From the NCBI GenBank assembly GCA_016760525.1, contig JAESUW010000122.1, positions 1-38,944 on the forward strand: DNA of 38,944 nt, written 5' to 3'. Both the position numbers and the translations under genes were made by a program. The notes under the pieces were generated by a model, which was not told where the DNA came from, searched no databases, and was given only the letters and a program-made list of their open reading frames with translations. This DNA is from Labilibaculum sp. (GTDB lineage: Bacteria > Bacteroidota > Bacteroidia > Bacteroidales > Marinifilaceae). Below, piece by piece: positions 20,128 through 29,995 of this stretch; positions within the stretch are counted from its first letter, which is position 1; every line of letters begins with the position of its first letter.

Positions 20128-21123
20128 ATGATCCAAACAGTTGATATCAAAGAACTAAATGAACGTATCCAAAGAGAAAGTTCCTTTGTGGATATGATTT
20201 CTATGGAAATGAACAAAGTTATTGTTGGTCAAAAGCACCTTGTTGAAAGCTTATTGATCGGATTACTTTCAAATGGTCATATATTATTAGAAGGTGTTCC
20301 CGGACTAGCAAAAACACTTGCAATCAGCACACTTGCAACTACCATAGAGGCTAAATTTAGTCGTATTCAGTTTACTCCTGACTTGTTACCTGCCGATTTG
20401 TTAGGTACCATGATTTACTCTCAGAAAAAAGAAGAATTTGTAGTAAAAAAAGGCCCCCTTTTCGCCAACTTTATTCTTGCAGATGAGATTAACCGTGCTC
20501 CTGCTAAAGTTCAGGCCGCTTTATTGGAAGCCATGCAGGAACGACAAATTACCATTGGCGACACCACTTATAAATTAGAAGAACCATTCCTGGTAATGGC
20601 AACTCAGAATCCAATTGAACAGGAAGGTACTTATCCTTTACCAGAGGCACAGGTTGACCGTTTTATGCTTAAAGTGGTAATTAATTACCCGAAGAAAGAG
20701 GACGAGCGAATAATTATGCGTCAGAATCTTTTAAAAGTATTTCCAAAAGCAAGTCAAATCTTAACAACTGAGGACATCAACAAAGCACGAGACGTAGTGA
20801 AAGATGTTTACATGGATGAAAAAATTGAAAAATATATTGTCGACATCATTTTTGCAACTCGTTTCCCTTCCGATTACGGATTGGATCAATTCAAAGATAT
20901 GATCGCATTTGGTGGATCTCCTCGTGCCAGTATTAGTTTGGCATTAGCAGCTAAAGCCTATGCTTTTATTAAGCGAAGAGGTTATGTAATTCCTGAAGAT
21001 ATTCGTGCTGTTTGTCATGATGTGTTGCGTCACAGAATTGGATTAACATACGAAGCTGAGGCAAACAATATCACCAGCGAGAACATCATTAGTGAAATTC
21101 TGAATACCATTGAAGTTCCTTAA
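20128..21123 (+). CDS. MoxR family AAA ATPase
   Basis: NGHILLEGVPGLAKTLAISTLA, FILADEINRAPAKVQAALLEAMQERQITIG, MATQNPIEQEGTYPLPEAQVDRFMLKV. Confidence 0.96.
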   Translation: MIQTVDIKELNERIQRESSFVDMISMEMNKVIVGQKHLVESLLIGLLSNGHILLEGVPGLAKTLAISTLATTIEAKFSRIQFTPDLLPADLLGTMIYSQKKEEFVVKKGPLFANFILADEINRAPAKVQAALLEAMQERQITIGDTTYKLEEPFLVMATQNPIEQEGTYPLPEAQVDRFMLKVVINYPKKEDERIIMRQNLLKVFPKASQILTTEDINKARDVVKDVYMDEKIEKYIVDIIFATRFPSDYGLDQFKDMIAFGGSPRASISLALAAKAYAFIKRRGYVIPEDIRAVCHDVLRHRIGLTYEAEANNITSENIISEILNTIEVP

Positions 21124-21204
21124 ATAGTGAATGAGTAAATATGTGAATGAGGATAATCTTGATCTCCTTCTCATATCTCAAATCTAAAATCTCATTTCTA
21201 CAAA

Positions 21205-22074
21205 ATGGAAACAAGTGAATTATTAAAACGTGTCAGGCAAATTGAGATCAAAACCAAAGGTCTTTCCCGAAATATTTTTGCCGGGGAGTATCATTCTGCG
21301 TTCAAAGGGCGTGGTATGACTTTCAGCGAAGTTCGGGAATACCAATATGGCGATGATATCAGAAATATTGACTGGAATGTTACGGCTCGTTACAATCAAC
21401 CTTACGTAAAACTTTTTGAAGAAGAACGTGAGTTGACAGTAATGCTGATGATTGATGTGAGTGGATCCCGTGAATTTGGAACCATCTCTAAATTAAAGAA
21501 AAATCAGATTACAGAAATTGCTGCGGTTTTGGCCTTTTCAGCCATTCAAAACAACGACAAAATTGGGCTTATCTTCTTTTCAGATAAAATTGAAAAGTTT
21601 TTCCCGCCTAAAAAGGGGAAGTCCCATATTCTGAGAATTATTCGTGAATTAATCGATTTCAAACCGGAACATCGAAATACGGATATTAGTAGTGCATTGC
21701 GCTACCTTACTCAGGTAATAAAAAAACGGTGTACCACTTTCCTGATATCTGATTTTATTGATGATGATTTCGAAAATGCCTTAACCATTGCCAACAAAAA
21801 GCATGATGTTGTGGCGCTTAAAATTTTCGATAAACGGGAACAAGAGATTCCTTCAATTGGCTTGATAAAACTTAAAGATGCCGAAACAGGAGAATACAGT
21901 TGGATAGATACTTCAAATAAAAAGGTAAGAGAAAACTACGCCAAATGGTGGCGTAATAATGATAAGCTGGTTACAGAAATGTTTAAAAAATCGGGCGTAG
22001 ATGTAGCAAACATTCGAACAGATCAGGATTATGTGAGGTCTTTAATTGCCTTATTTAAACGAAGAGGACACTAA
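21205..22074 (+). CDS. DUF58 domain protein
   Basis: FKGRGMTFSEVREYQYGDDIRNIDWNVTARYNQPYVKLFEEERELTVMLMIDVSGS. Confidence 0.95.
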   Translation: METSELLKRVRQIEIKTKGLSRNIFAGEYHSAFKGRGMTFSEVREYQYGDDIRNIDWNVTARYNQPYVKLFEEERELTVMLMIDVSGSREFGTISKLKKNQITEIAAVLAFSAIQNNDKIGLIFFSDKIEKFFPPKKGKSHILRIIRELIDFKPEHRNTDISSALRYLTQVIKKRCTTFLISDFIDDDFENALTIANKKHDVVALKIFDKREQEIPSIGLIKLKDAETGEYSWIDTSNKKVRENYAKWWRNNDKLVTEMFKKSGVDVANIRTDQDYVRSLIALFKRRGH

Positions 22075-22093
22075 TTTTAAGAAGCAGACAACT

Positions 22094-23122
22094 ATGACAA
22101 ATATAATTGACATCCCTGCTAAATATATTGCAAAAGTGCTTTTCGCCTTTGCAATTGTATTTGGGGTTGCTTTTTCCTCCTTCTCATCTTTAGCTCAAGA
22201 GGAAGAAAAAGGAATTAACTACAGCGCACAGCTCGACACCAATGTTATTATGATTGGTGACCAAATCAATCTTTTACTTTCGGTCGAACAGCCAAAAGGT
22301 CTTCGGATAGAGTTTCCTGTTTTTATGGATAGCATTGGTTCCGGAGTAGAGATTATTAAACAATCTCTACAGGACACAATCCCTCTTGAGAATGGAATTA
22401 TAAAAGTGAATAAAAACTTTTTAATTACTTCCTTTGATGATGGTGTTCATAAAATGAATCCTTTTGAATTCAAGATTCATGATGAAAATTTGTTGAATAT
22501 TATAAGAACAGATACTCTTTTTTTAGGAGTAAAAACTTTCGATATTGATACCAGTAAGGCTAATTTTGATATCATAATGCCAATTAACACACCAATTGCT
22601 TTTACAGAAATAGCACCTTGGGTATTTGGAGGATTGATTGTTGCTGCACTAATCGTATTATTGCTTTTATATCTGCGTAAGCGCAAGAAGAATCAACCTT
22701 TATTTAGAAAAGTTAAACCTACTGAACCTGCTCATGTTATTGCCTTGCGTAAACTAGATGAAATCAAACAACAAAGGCTTTGGGAAATTGGAAAAGTAAA
22801 ACAATTTCATTCAGAATTATCTGATACGATTCGACTGTATATGGATGAACGTTTTCAACTATCGACACAAGAATCGACAACTGATGAAATTTTGAAAGCT
22901 GTAAATTCGGTTGATGTAAACTCCGATTGGCATGCTAAATTGAAGGAAGTTCTGGAACGTGCAGATTTAGCCAAATTCGCTAAGTATACACCACTACAGG
23001 ATGAAAATGAACTAAGCCTGAAATTTGCTTACAAAATTATTGAGACAACCATTGTAGAAGAAGCTCCTCCTAAAGAGGAAGAACTTCCTGCATTGGAAGA
23101 GGTTAAAAAGGAAGAAAAGTAA
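22094..23122 (+). CDS. Bat-operon membrane protein of unknown function (ORF track start 22046; 22094 preferred)
   Basis: Signal/TM N-terminus, beta-rich ectodomain, TM WVFGGLIVAALIVLLLLYLRKRKK, cytosolic helical tail; located between DUF58 and VWA genes. Confidence 0.75.
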   Translation: MTNIIDIPAKYIAKVLFAFAIVFGVAFSSFSSLAQEEEKGINYSAQLDTNVIMIGDQINLLLSVEQPKGLRIEFPVFMDSIGSGVEIIKQSLQDTIPLENGIIKVNKNFLITSFDDGVHKMNPFEFKIHDENLLNIIRTDTLFLGVKTFDIDTSKANFDIIMPINTPIAFTEIAPWVFGGLIVAALIVLLLLYLRKRKKNQPLFRKVKPTEPAHVIALRKLDEIKQQRLWEIGKVKQFHSELSDTIRLYMDERFQLSTQESTTDEILKAVNSVDVNSDWHAKLKEVLERADLAKFAKYTPLQDENELSLKFAYKIIETTIVEEAPPKEEELPALEEVKKEEK

Positions 23123-23125
23123 ACT

Positions 23126-24133
23126 TTGAAAATACAAAGTATGAGTTCTATACAATTTGCAAATCCTGAATATTTTTACTTGCTGATCCTTTTGATACCA
23201 CTTATTGCGTGGTACATTTTAAAGGACAAAAATGCTCATGCAAGTATTCAGGTATCAACTTTAAAAGGCTTTCATTCAAGTGCCAGAACATACAAATACT
23301 ACTTACGACATGCATTATTTGTATTTCGTGTTTTAGCTATTGTATTTTTAGTTGCAGCTATTGCCCGGCCACAATCAAGTAATAACTGGGAAAACGTTAC
23401 TACTGAAGGTATCGATATAGTAATGTCGCTTGATATTTCGAGTAGTATGCTTGCGCGTGATTTTGAACCTGATAGATTGGAAGCAGCTAAAGAAGTAGCT
23501 GTTAATTTTATTACCGGCCGGCAAGAGGATAAAATAGGATTGGTAATTTTTAGCGGCGAAAGTTTCACACAATGCCCTTTAACAACCGATCATGCCGTTT
23601 TAATCAACTTATTCAAAGACATTCACAGTGGAATGATTAAAGATGGTACTGCAATCGGTCTTGGATTAGCCAATGCTGTTAATCGACTTAAGGATAGTAA
23701 ATCCAAATCGAAAGTTGCAATTCTTTTAACTGATGGTGTAAACAACCAAGGTGAGATTGCTCCTATTACGGCAGCCGAATTGGCAAAAACCTTTGGTATT
23801 AGAGTTTATACTATTGGTATCGGAACTATGGGAACTGCTCCCTATCCTATTCAAACGGCCTTTGGCATCAGCATGCGAAATATGCCTGTAAAAATTGACG
23901 AAGAAGTATTGCGGCAAATTGCCGAGATGACCGGTGGTCAATACTTCAGGGCAACCGACAATAATAAACTAAAAGCAATTTACGAACAAATTGACAAGTT
24001 AGAGAAGAGTAAAATTGAGGTAAAACAATACAGTACAAAAAGTGAAGAATATTTAATTTTCGCTCTGTTGGCGGCCCTCTTTTTACTTTTGGAAATTACT
24101 TTGCGTAATTCAATATTGCGGAACATTCCGTAA
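23126..24133 (+). CDS. batA: VWA domain protein BatA
   Basis: GIDIVMSLDISSSMLARDFEPDRLEAAKEVAVNFI (MIDAS DxSxS), IALLTDGVNNQGEI-type motif, flanking TMs. Start may be 23141. Confidence 0.9.
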   Translation: MKIQSMSSIQFANPEYFYLLILLIPLIAWYILKDKNAHASIQVSTLKGFHSSARTYKYYLRHALFVFRVLAIVFLVAAIARPQSSNNWENVTTEGIDIVMSLDISSSMLARDFEPDRLEAAKEVAVNFITGRQEDKIGLVIFSGESFTQCPLTTDHAVLINLFKDIHSGMIKDGTAIGLGLANAVNRLKDSKSKSKVAILLTDGVNNQGEIAPITAAELAKTFGIRVYTIGIGTMGTAPYPIQTAFGISMRNMPVKIDEEVLRQIAEMTGGQYFRATDNNKLKAIYEQIDKLEKSKIEVKQYSTKSEEYLIFALLAALFLLLEITLRNSILRNIP

Positions 24134-24166
24134 TTGATATTAATTGAACACAGAAAATCATTAACA

Positions 24167-25204
24167 ATGAATCAATTTCGTTTTGATCATCCGGACTTTC
24201 TATATTTATTTCTGATTCTTCCAATTCTTGGAATTTTATATTGGATCAGTTATTCAAGGAAACAGAAAGCCCTGGCTGAGTTTGGAGAGATGAATATTAT
24301 CTCTCAACTGATGCCTTATGCTTCTTTTACCCGACCGTTTTACAAGTTTGGTATTCTATTGCTGGCACTTAGTTTTATCATTATTGGTATTGCCGGACCA
24401 CAATTTGGTTCAAAACTTCAAACCATTAAAAGAAAAGGTGTCGAAATTATCATTGCTTTGGATGTGTCCAATTCAATGATGGCTCAAGATATACAACCAA
24501 ACCGTTTGGAACGTGCAAAACGTGCCATTTCTAAAATGGTCGACAAATTGAATAATGATAAAATTGGATTGATCGTTTTTGCAGGAGAAGCATATACTCA
24601 ATTACCAATTACAACAGATTACGCTTCGGCGAAACTATTCCTATCATCAATTAGTACCGATATTGTTCCCATTCAAGGAACTGCAATTGGCGCGGCAATA
24701 AACTTGTCAACCAAGAGCTTTACTCCTGACAGCGAAGCAAGCAAAGCAATAATCGTTATTACTGATGGAGAAAACCATGAGGATGATGCAATTACTGCAG
24801 CTAAATCGGCTTTAGAACAGGGAATTATTGTACACACCATTGCAATGGGACTGCCCGAAGGTGCTCCAATACCAGTGAGCATTGGCTCTCGCGATTTCAG
24901 AAGAGATGAGAACGGTGATATTGTAATTTCTAAACTAGATCAGCAAATGATTGAACAAATTGCAAGTGCAGGAGGAGGAAAACCTGTAATTGCAAACAAT
25001 ACAACGACTGGTTTAAACGCTCTTTTTAATGAGATTAATAAGATGAGCAAAACAGAATTAGAACAAAGGGTATATGCAGCCTACGATGAAAAATTTCAAT
25101 TATTTATTGTGATTGGATTGCTGCTACTCTTCCTTGAATTTCTAGTTTTGGAACGTAAAAACCGCCATTTAAAGGATATTAATTTGTTTAAACCATCGAA
25201 ATAG
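24167..25204 (+). CDS. batB: VWA domain protein BatB (ORF track start 24134; 24167 preferred)
   Basis: MNQFRFDHPDFLYLFLILPILGILYW, VEIIIALDVSNSMMAQDIQPNRLERAKRAI, IIVITDGENHEDDA. Confidence 0.9.
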   Translation: MNQFRFDHPDFLYLFLILPILGILYWISYSRKQKALAEFGEMNIISQLMPYASFTRPFYKFGILLLALSFIIIGIAGPQFGSKLQTIKRKGVEIIIALDVSNSMMAQDIQPNRLERAKRAISKMVDKLNNDKIGLIVFAGEAYTQLPITTDYASAKLFLSSISTDIVPIQGTAIGAAINLSTKSFTPDSEASKAIIVITDGENHEDDAITAAKSALEQGIIVHTIAMGLPEGAPIPVSIGSRDFRRDENGDIVISKLDQQMIEQIASAGGGKPVIANNTTTGLNALFNEINKMSKTELEQRVYAAYDEKFQLFIVIGLLLLFLEFLVLERKNRHLKDINLFKPSK

Positions 25205-25222
25205 AACACAATTCTGATTATT

Positions 25223-25972
25223 ATGAGCAAATATACAGCATTATTCATTGGCTTACTTTGCCTCTTTAGTTTAGATGCATTGGCACAAAAAGAGAGGAAA
25301 TTCATCCGAAAAGGAAATGGACTCTTTGAAGGAAATGAATATGAGAACTCTGAGGTAGAATACCGTAAAGCTCTTGATAAAAAAATCAACTCGTTTGAAG
25401 CTGGTTTTAACTTAGGAGATGCTTTGTACAAGCAAAAAAAATACGATGAAGCATTGAAACAATATCAGGCTTTAACAGTAACAGAGCAGAATCCAAAGAA
25501 ATTAGGAGACATTTATCACAATATTGGAAATACTCTTTTAATGAATCGGAAAATTGATGAAAGTATAGAGGCCTATAAAGAATCTCTGCGTTATTTCCCA
25601 AATTCGAAAGAAACCAAATACAATTTGGAATATGCCCGAAGAATGAAGCAGAAAGAGGAAGAAGAAAAAAAGAAACAAGATCAAAATAAGGATCAAAAGA
25701 ACAAAGATCAGGATAAGAAAGACCAGGATAAAAAGGATCAAGACAAAAAGGACAAGGATAAAAAGGATCAGGAAGATCAAAAAAACAAGCCTGGAGATCA
25801 GGATAAAAAGAAAGATGAACCTGAAAAACAGCAAAATAAAATTTCTAAACAAGATGCTAATCGTTTATTAAAAGCTCTGGAAAATGATGAAAAGAAAGTT
25901 CAGGAAAAAGTTCAAAAAGCAAAAGCGAAAGCTCAAAAAGCAAAACGTACTAAAATCAAGAAGGATTGGTAA
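25223..25972 (+). CDS. batC: TPR protein BatC with K/D/Q-rich low-complexity tail
   Basis: Signal peptide, TPR units (DIYHNIGNTLLMNRKIDESIEAYKESLRYFPNSKETKYNLEYA), then KDQDKKDQDKKDQDKKDKDKK tract; syntenic position. Confidence 0.85.
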   Translation: MSKYTALFIGLLCLFSLDALAQKERKFIRKGNGLFEGNEYENSEVEYRKALDKKINSFEAGFNLGDALYKQKKYDEALKQYQALTVTEQNPKKLGDIYHNIGNTLLMNRKIDESIEAYKESLRYFPNSKETKYNLEYARRMKQKEEEEKKKQDQNKDQKNKDQDKKDQDKKDQDKKDKDKKDQEDQKNKPGDQDKKKDEPEKQQNKISKQDANRLLKALENDEKKVQEKVQKAKAKAQKAKRTKIKKDW

Positions 25973-26082
25973 TTGATTTTATCAAATTGATTATTCCTAA
26001 ATGATAAATCAGTAAATTTGTACGAATCTATTAGCAGACTTATTATTTACAATTATAACATCTGAAACACAACTATATACAG

Positions 26083-27894
26083 ATGAAGAAAATACTTCTC
26101 TCTTTATTTACAGTTATTTTAATTACAACATCGGTATTTGCTGATAAAATTAAATTTACTGTCTCAGCACCCAATGTGGTGGAACTTGGCGAACAATTTC
26201 GTTTAACTTATTCCTTAAACAAGAAAGGAAAAAGCATTAAACTTCCCGCTCTTGATGGCTTTAGGGTTCTTATGGGTCCTTCTACCTCAAGTAATATGAG
26301 TACCCAAATTATAAATGGAAAGGTAACTTCTAACTCTTCCTACTCATACACTTATGTGCTTTTGGCCGAAAAGGAAGGTAAATTTAATATCAAACCCGCA
26401 ATAATTTCGGTAGGTAATGAAACTAAAACATCCAATACTCTTAGTATTGAAGTTGTAAAAGTGAATAAAAACCCGCATAATTCAGGCTCAAACCAAACTA
26501 ATAACTCTTCTTCGAATCAGAAAATCACTGAAAATAATTTATTTGTTAAAGTAAAATTAGATCGAAAGAGTGTTTACATGGGCGAGCACATTGTTGCTAC
26601 AATCAAAGTATACACAAGACTTACTATTGCCGGATTTGGCGATTCCAAATTCCCATCGTTTGATGGATTTTTAAGTCAGGAAGTACCAACTCCAGGTCAA
26701 ATTACGTTGGAAAGAGAAAATATTAATGGAACAATTTACAATACCGGAATCATCAGGAAATTAATTCTTTTTCCTCAACATACCGGAGAAATCACTATTG
26801 ATCCTTTTGAATTAGAAGTGATTATTCGTCAGGCCAAAGCAAAAAGACGAAATGGGTTTTTCGATGATTTCTTTGACAATTATCAGGATATCAGGGTTCC
26901 CAGAAGAAGTAAACCTATAAAAATAAGGGTAAAAGATTTCCCTTCAAACAAACCAGCTAATTTTGATGGTGCCGTTGGAAATTTTAAATTGACTACAACA
27001 ATCGATAAAGATTCGGTTAAAGCCAATGATGCAATTACCATGCGGGTAAAAGTAGCAGGAAACGGAAACTTAAAGCTGATTAAACCCTTGGAATTTAATT
27101 TCCCTGCGGATTTTGAAGTTTATGATCCTAAAACTTCTCAAAATTTAAAAAACTCGGAAGCTGGAATGACTGGTTCAACCACCTTCGAATACTTAATTAT
27201 TCCCCGCCATGGCGGAGAATATGAGATTCCTGCGGTCGACTTTTGTTTCTTCGATCCTAAAGCAAGAATATTTAGAACACGCTCTACCAAAAAATTTACG
27301 ATTAAAGTAGCCAAAGGTGAAGGTGATGGTTCCGGAACTATCATCAGCTCATTTTCCAAAGAGAAAGTAAAATTTCTCGGAAAAGATATCCGTTTTATTA
27401 AAACCAATGATTTTAGTCCTCAACTTAAAGGTGAAGTTTTCTTTGGAACGACAAATTTCTATTTGATATATACAATTCCTTTCTTCCTGTTTATTTTAGC
27501 ATTTGTATTCAACAGAAAGCGAATTAGAGAAAATGCGGATACTGCAAAACTAAAGAATAAACGTGCCAACCGTGTTGCTATGAAAAGATTAAAGGTAGCT
27601 TCGGGAAGCCTAAAGGCTAAACAAAAGGAGCAATTTTACAATGAAATTCTTAAAGCAATTTGGGGATACACTTCAGATAAATTGAGTTTACCCCTGGAGA
27701 ACCTGAACAAAGAAAACATTACCGAAATATTGCTTAGCAAAGGCGTTGAGCAAGAACTAAATGATGAATTCCTTAGTATTTTAGACACCTGCGAATTTGC
27801 ACAGTACTCTCCATCATCCGGATCTTCAGAAATGGATGAATTGTATCAAAAAAGTATGGATACTATTACCAAATTGGAGAAAAATATCAAATAG
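26083..27894 (+). CDS. batD: BatD family protein
   Basis: KIKFTVSAPNVVELGEQFRLTYSLN, FLSQEVPTPGQITLERENINGTIY, ECFD-type beta sandwich modules, C-terminal TM; syntenic position. Confidence 0.9.
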   Translation: MKKILLSLFTVILITTSVFADKIKFTVSAPNVVELGEQFRLTYSLNKKGKSIKLPALDGFRVLMGPSTSSNMSTQIINGKVTSNSSYSYTYVLLAEKEGKFNIKPAIISVGNETKTSNTLSIEVVKVNKNPHNSGSNQTNNSSSNQKITENNLFVKVKLDRKSVYMGEHIVATIKVYTRLTIAGFGDSKFPSFDGFLSQEVPTPGQITLERENINGTIYNTGIIRKLILFPQHTGEITIDPFELEVIIRQAKAKRRNGFFDDFFDNYQDIRVPRRSKPIKIRVKDFPSNKPANFDGAVGNFKLTTTIDKDSVKANDAITMRVKVAGNGNLKLIKPLEFNFPADFEVYDPKTSQNLKNSEAGMTGSTTFEYLIIPRHGGEYEIPAVDFCFFDPKARIFRTRSTKKFTIKVAKGEGDGSGTIISSFSKEKVKFLGKDIRFIKTNDFSPQLKGEVFFGTTNFYLIYTIPFFLFILAFVFNRKRIRENADTAKLKNKRANRVAMKRLKVASGSLKAKQKEQFYNEILKAIWGYTSDKLSLPLENLNKENITEILLSKGVEQELNDEFLSILDTCEFAQYSPSSGSSEMDELYQKSMDTITKLEKNIK

Positions 27895-27923
27895 ATTAGT
27901 GGTTGTATAATATCGAATTAAAC

Positions 27924-27993
27924 ATGAAACGAGCATGATTATTTAATCATGGTAAGTTCCATCTGACAACTGCATGAAAATTATAAACTGATG
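27924..27993 (+). repeat. Dispersed repeat, copy A (ATGAAACGAGC...AAACTG-ATGAAA), ending on the batE start codon
   Basis: GAGCATGATTATTTA-ATCATGGTAAGTTCCATCTGACAACTGCATGAAAATTATAAACTGATGAAA is near-identical (about 63/67 positions by eye) to 34008-34073. Contains perfect hairpin CATGATTA-TT-TAATCATG. Confidence 0.85.
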
Positions 27994-28740
27994 AAAAAAG
28001 CATTACAATTTATACTTGCCATATTTCTAAGTACTCAGGCTTGGGCTCAAATCAACCCAATTTCGGAGGCCAACGAAATGTATAAAAAAGGAGAATACGA
28101 GAAATCAATTCAAGCATACGAGTTTGTATTAGATACACATCTGGAAGCTCCTGAAATTTATTTTAATCTGGGAAATGCCTACTATAAAACAGGCGAAATA
28201 TCGTCGGCAATCTTAAATTTCGAACGAGCCTTACTACTCTCTCCTGATGATAAGGATATTCATTACAATTTAGACTTAGCCCGTAAACACGTTTTAGACA
28301 AGTTTGAAGTTTTACCGGAACTATTTATAAAAAGATGGTTTTCTGGAATTAGAAATAGTTTTTCTGCTGATTGGTGGTCTTATTTTTCAATTCTATTCTT
28401 CTTTTCAGCACTCGTTTTTGCAAGTTTTTACTTGTACAGTAATAAAAGTGGATTGAAAAAAATTGGGTTCTTTTTATCCTTTTTTGCTATTGCAATTTCA
28501 ATAATGACTTATTCTTTTGCTTCGAAAAAAACAGATGAAATCAATATTCGGGTGCATGCCATTATTGTTAGCCCAAGTGTAACCATAAAAGGCTCTCCGG
28601 ATAAAAGTGGTACCGAATTGTTTTTATTGCACGAAGGAACAAAAGTTAAGGTATTAGGTGAACTGCAGGATTGGAGAAATATTCAGCTAAGTGATGGAAA
28701 CGAAGGTTGGCTGAAAAAGGAAGATATTGAGATGATATAA
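27991..28740 (+). CDS. batE: BatE: TPR plus SH3-like domain membrane protein
   Basis: TPR motif APEIYFNLGNAYYKTGEISSAILNFERALLLSPDDKDIHYNLDLA, two TMs, SH3-like tail GTKVKVLGELQDWRNIQLSDGNEGWLKKEDIE. Confidence 0.88.
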   Translation: MKKALQFILAIFLSTQAWAQINPISEANEMYKKGEYEKSIQAYEFVLDTHLEAPEIYFNLGNAYYKTGEISSAILNFERALLLSPDDKDIHYNLDLARKHVLDKFEVLPELFIKRWFSGIRNSFSADWWSYFSILFFFSALVFASFYLYSNKSGLKKIGFFLSFFAIAISIMTYSFASKKTDEINIRVHAIIVSPSVTIKGSPDKSGTELFLLHEGTKVKVLGELQDWRNIQLSDGNEGWLKKEDIEMI

Positions 28741-28788
28741 AACAATCCTTTTTTTCTATACTACAAACACACGAATTACACGAGCAAA

Positions 28789-29667
28789 ATGAAATACAGC
28801 ATACAAAACAATTTATTTCAAATCGAAGTAAAAGAAAAAGGAGCCGAACTTTGCAGCATCAAATCCTTATCAACAAATCAGGAATTTATGTGGCAGGCAA
28901 ATCCTGAAATATGGGGAAGCCACGCACCCAACCTGTTTCCTGTTATTGGTTGTTTAAAAAACGATGGTTTTATTCATGATGATGTTGAATATCCTATGAC
29001 CAAACATGGCTTTATTCGCAATAATGAAGATATTAAATTACACAGCAAATCTGAAAATGAGCTTTGTTTCGTGTTAAAATCAAACGAAAACACACGCAAA
29101 CTCTACCCTTTCGAATTTGAATTCTATATTCACTACATCCTGAAAGGAAATACGCTGCATGTAAAACACGATGTTATTAATACAGATCAAAACAAGCTAT
29201 ACTTTTGTCTGGGTGGGCATCCTGCCTTTACTTGTCCTTTAAAAGATGATGAGAACTACACCGATTATTATCTTAAATTTGAGCAAAAAGAAACCGCTAA
29301 TACATGGCTGATTGTTGACAACGGGCTAATTGGAGAAAAAGGAGAATTGATTTTAGATGAAAGTGATCGAATTGAACTTACTCCTGATCTTTTCGCAAAA
29401 GATGCACTAATTTTCAAGAATTTAAAATCATCCTTTGTAGAACTGAAGAATAAGAATTCAAATTTCTCATTGAAAGTTAGTTTTAAGGATTTTCCATATC
29501 TAGGTTTATGGGCAAAACCAAATGCACCCTATGTTTGTATAGAGCCTTGGATTGGTATTGCCGACAGTTATGACTCAAACCGGGAATTATCAGAAAAAGA
29601 AATTATTCAATCTCTCGATCCGGAAAAAACATTTTGTGCAACTTACACAATAAAAATCACCGAATAA
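28789..29667 (+). CDS. Aldose 1-epimerase family protein (galactose mutarotase-like)
   Basis: EFMWQANPEIWGSHAPNLFPVIGCLKN, MTKHGFIRN, FCLGGHPAFTCPL, YVCIEPWIGIADS. Confidence 0.88.
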   Translation: MKYSIQNNLFQIEVKEKGAELCSIKSLSTNQEFMWQANPEIWGSHAPNLFPVIGCLKNDGFIHDDVEYPMTKHGFIRNNEDIKLHSKSENELCFVLKSNENTRKLYPFEFEFYIHYILKGNTLHVKHDVINTDQNKLYFCLGGHPAFTCPLKDDENYTDYYLKFEQKETANTWLIVDNGLIGEKGELILDESDRIELTPDLFAKDALIFKNLKSSFVELKNKNSNFSLKVSFKDFPYLGLWAKPNAPYVCIEPWIGIADSYDSNRELSEKEIIQSLDPEKTFCATYTIKITE

Positions 29668-29670
29668 CAC

Positions 29671-29821
29671 AAAAGAACCTGTCTAAAAAGGAAGTTTTCA
29701 ATATTTAAATGTCATGTTGATCCCAATAACAATCGGGACAAAATATCTCATATTTAATAATGCCGATTCTTCGGCTTCGCTCAGAATGACAATTATCCAG
29801 TCTATTTTGACAGGCTCTTTT
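29671..29821 (+). repeat. MITE-like intergenic element with about 20-bp inverted ends; 3' end plus T-run may act as terminator
   Basis: AAAAGAACCTGTCTAAAAAG (29671-29690) versus reverse complement of CTATTTTGACAGGCTCTTTT (29802-29821) = AAAAGAGCCTGTCAAAATAG. Internal TGTCAT/ATGACA and GCCGA-TTCT-TCGGC hairpins. Confidence 0.7.
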
Positions 29822-29995
29822 TTTTGTCTTCATCAAAATTAAAGACTTCCCTGTCTCCTTTTTCGGTTTTATTACTTATTTCTTCGCTCAAAAAACTAAA
29901 TTTGTAGTAAACTTCTTTACTAATTTGCATAACCACAATAGAACCAGCAAGTTAATTTACACAAGGAGCACAACTATTTAATCAATTTTTCGCGA

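Noticed and set aside
25538-25852. 104-aa reverse-strand ORF rich in F/I/L/V (looks like a multi-TM peptide)
   Set aside because: Exactly antisense to the K/D/Q-rich BatC tail; the hydrophobicity is a by-product of reading AAA/AAG/GAT repeats backwards.
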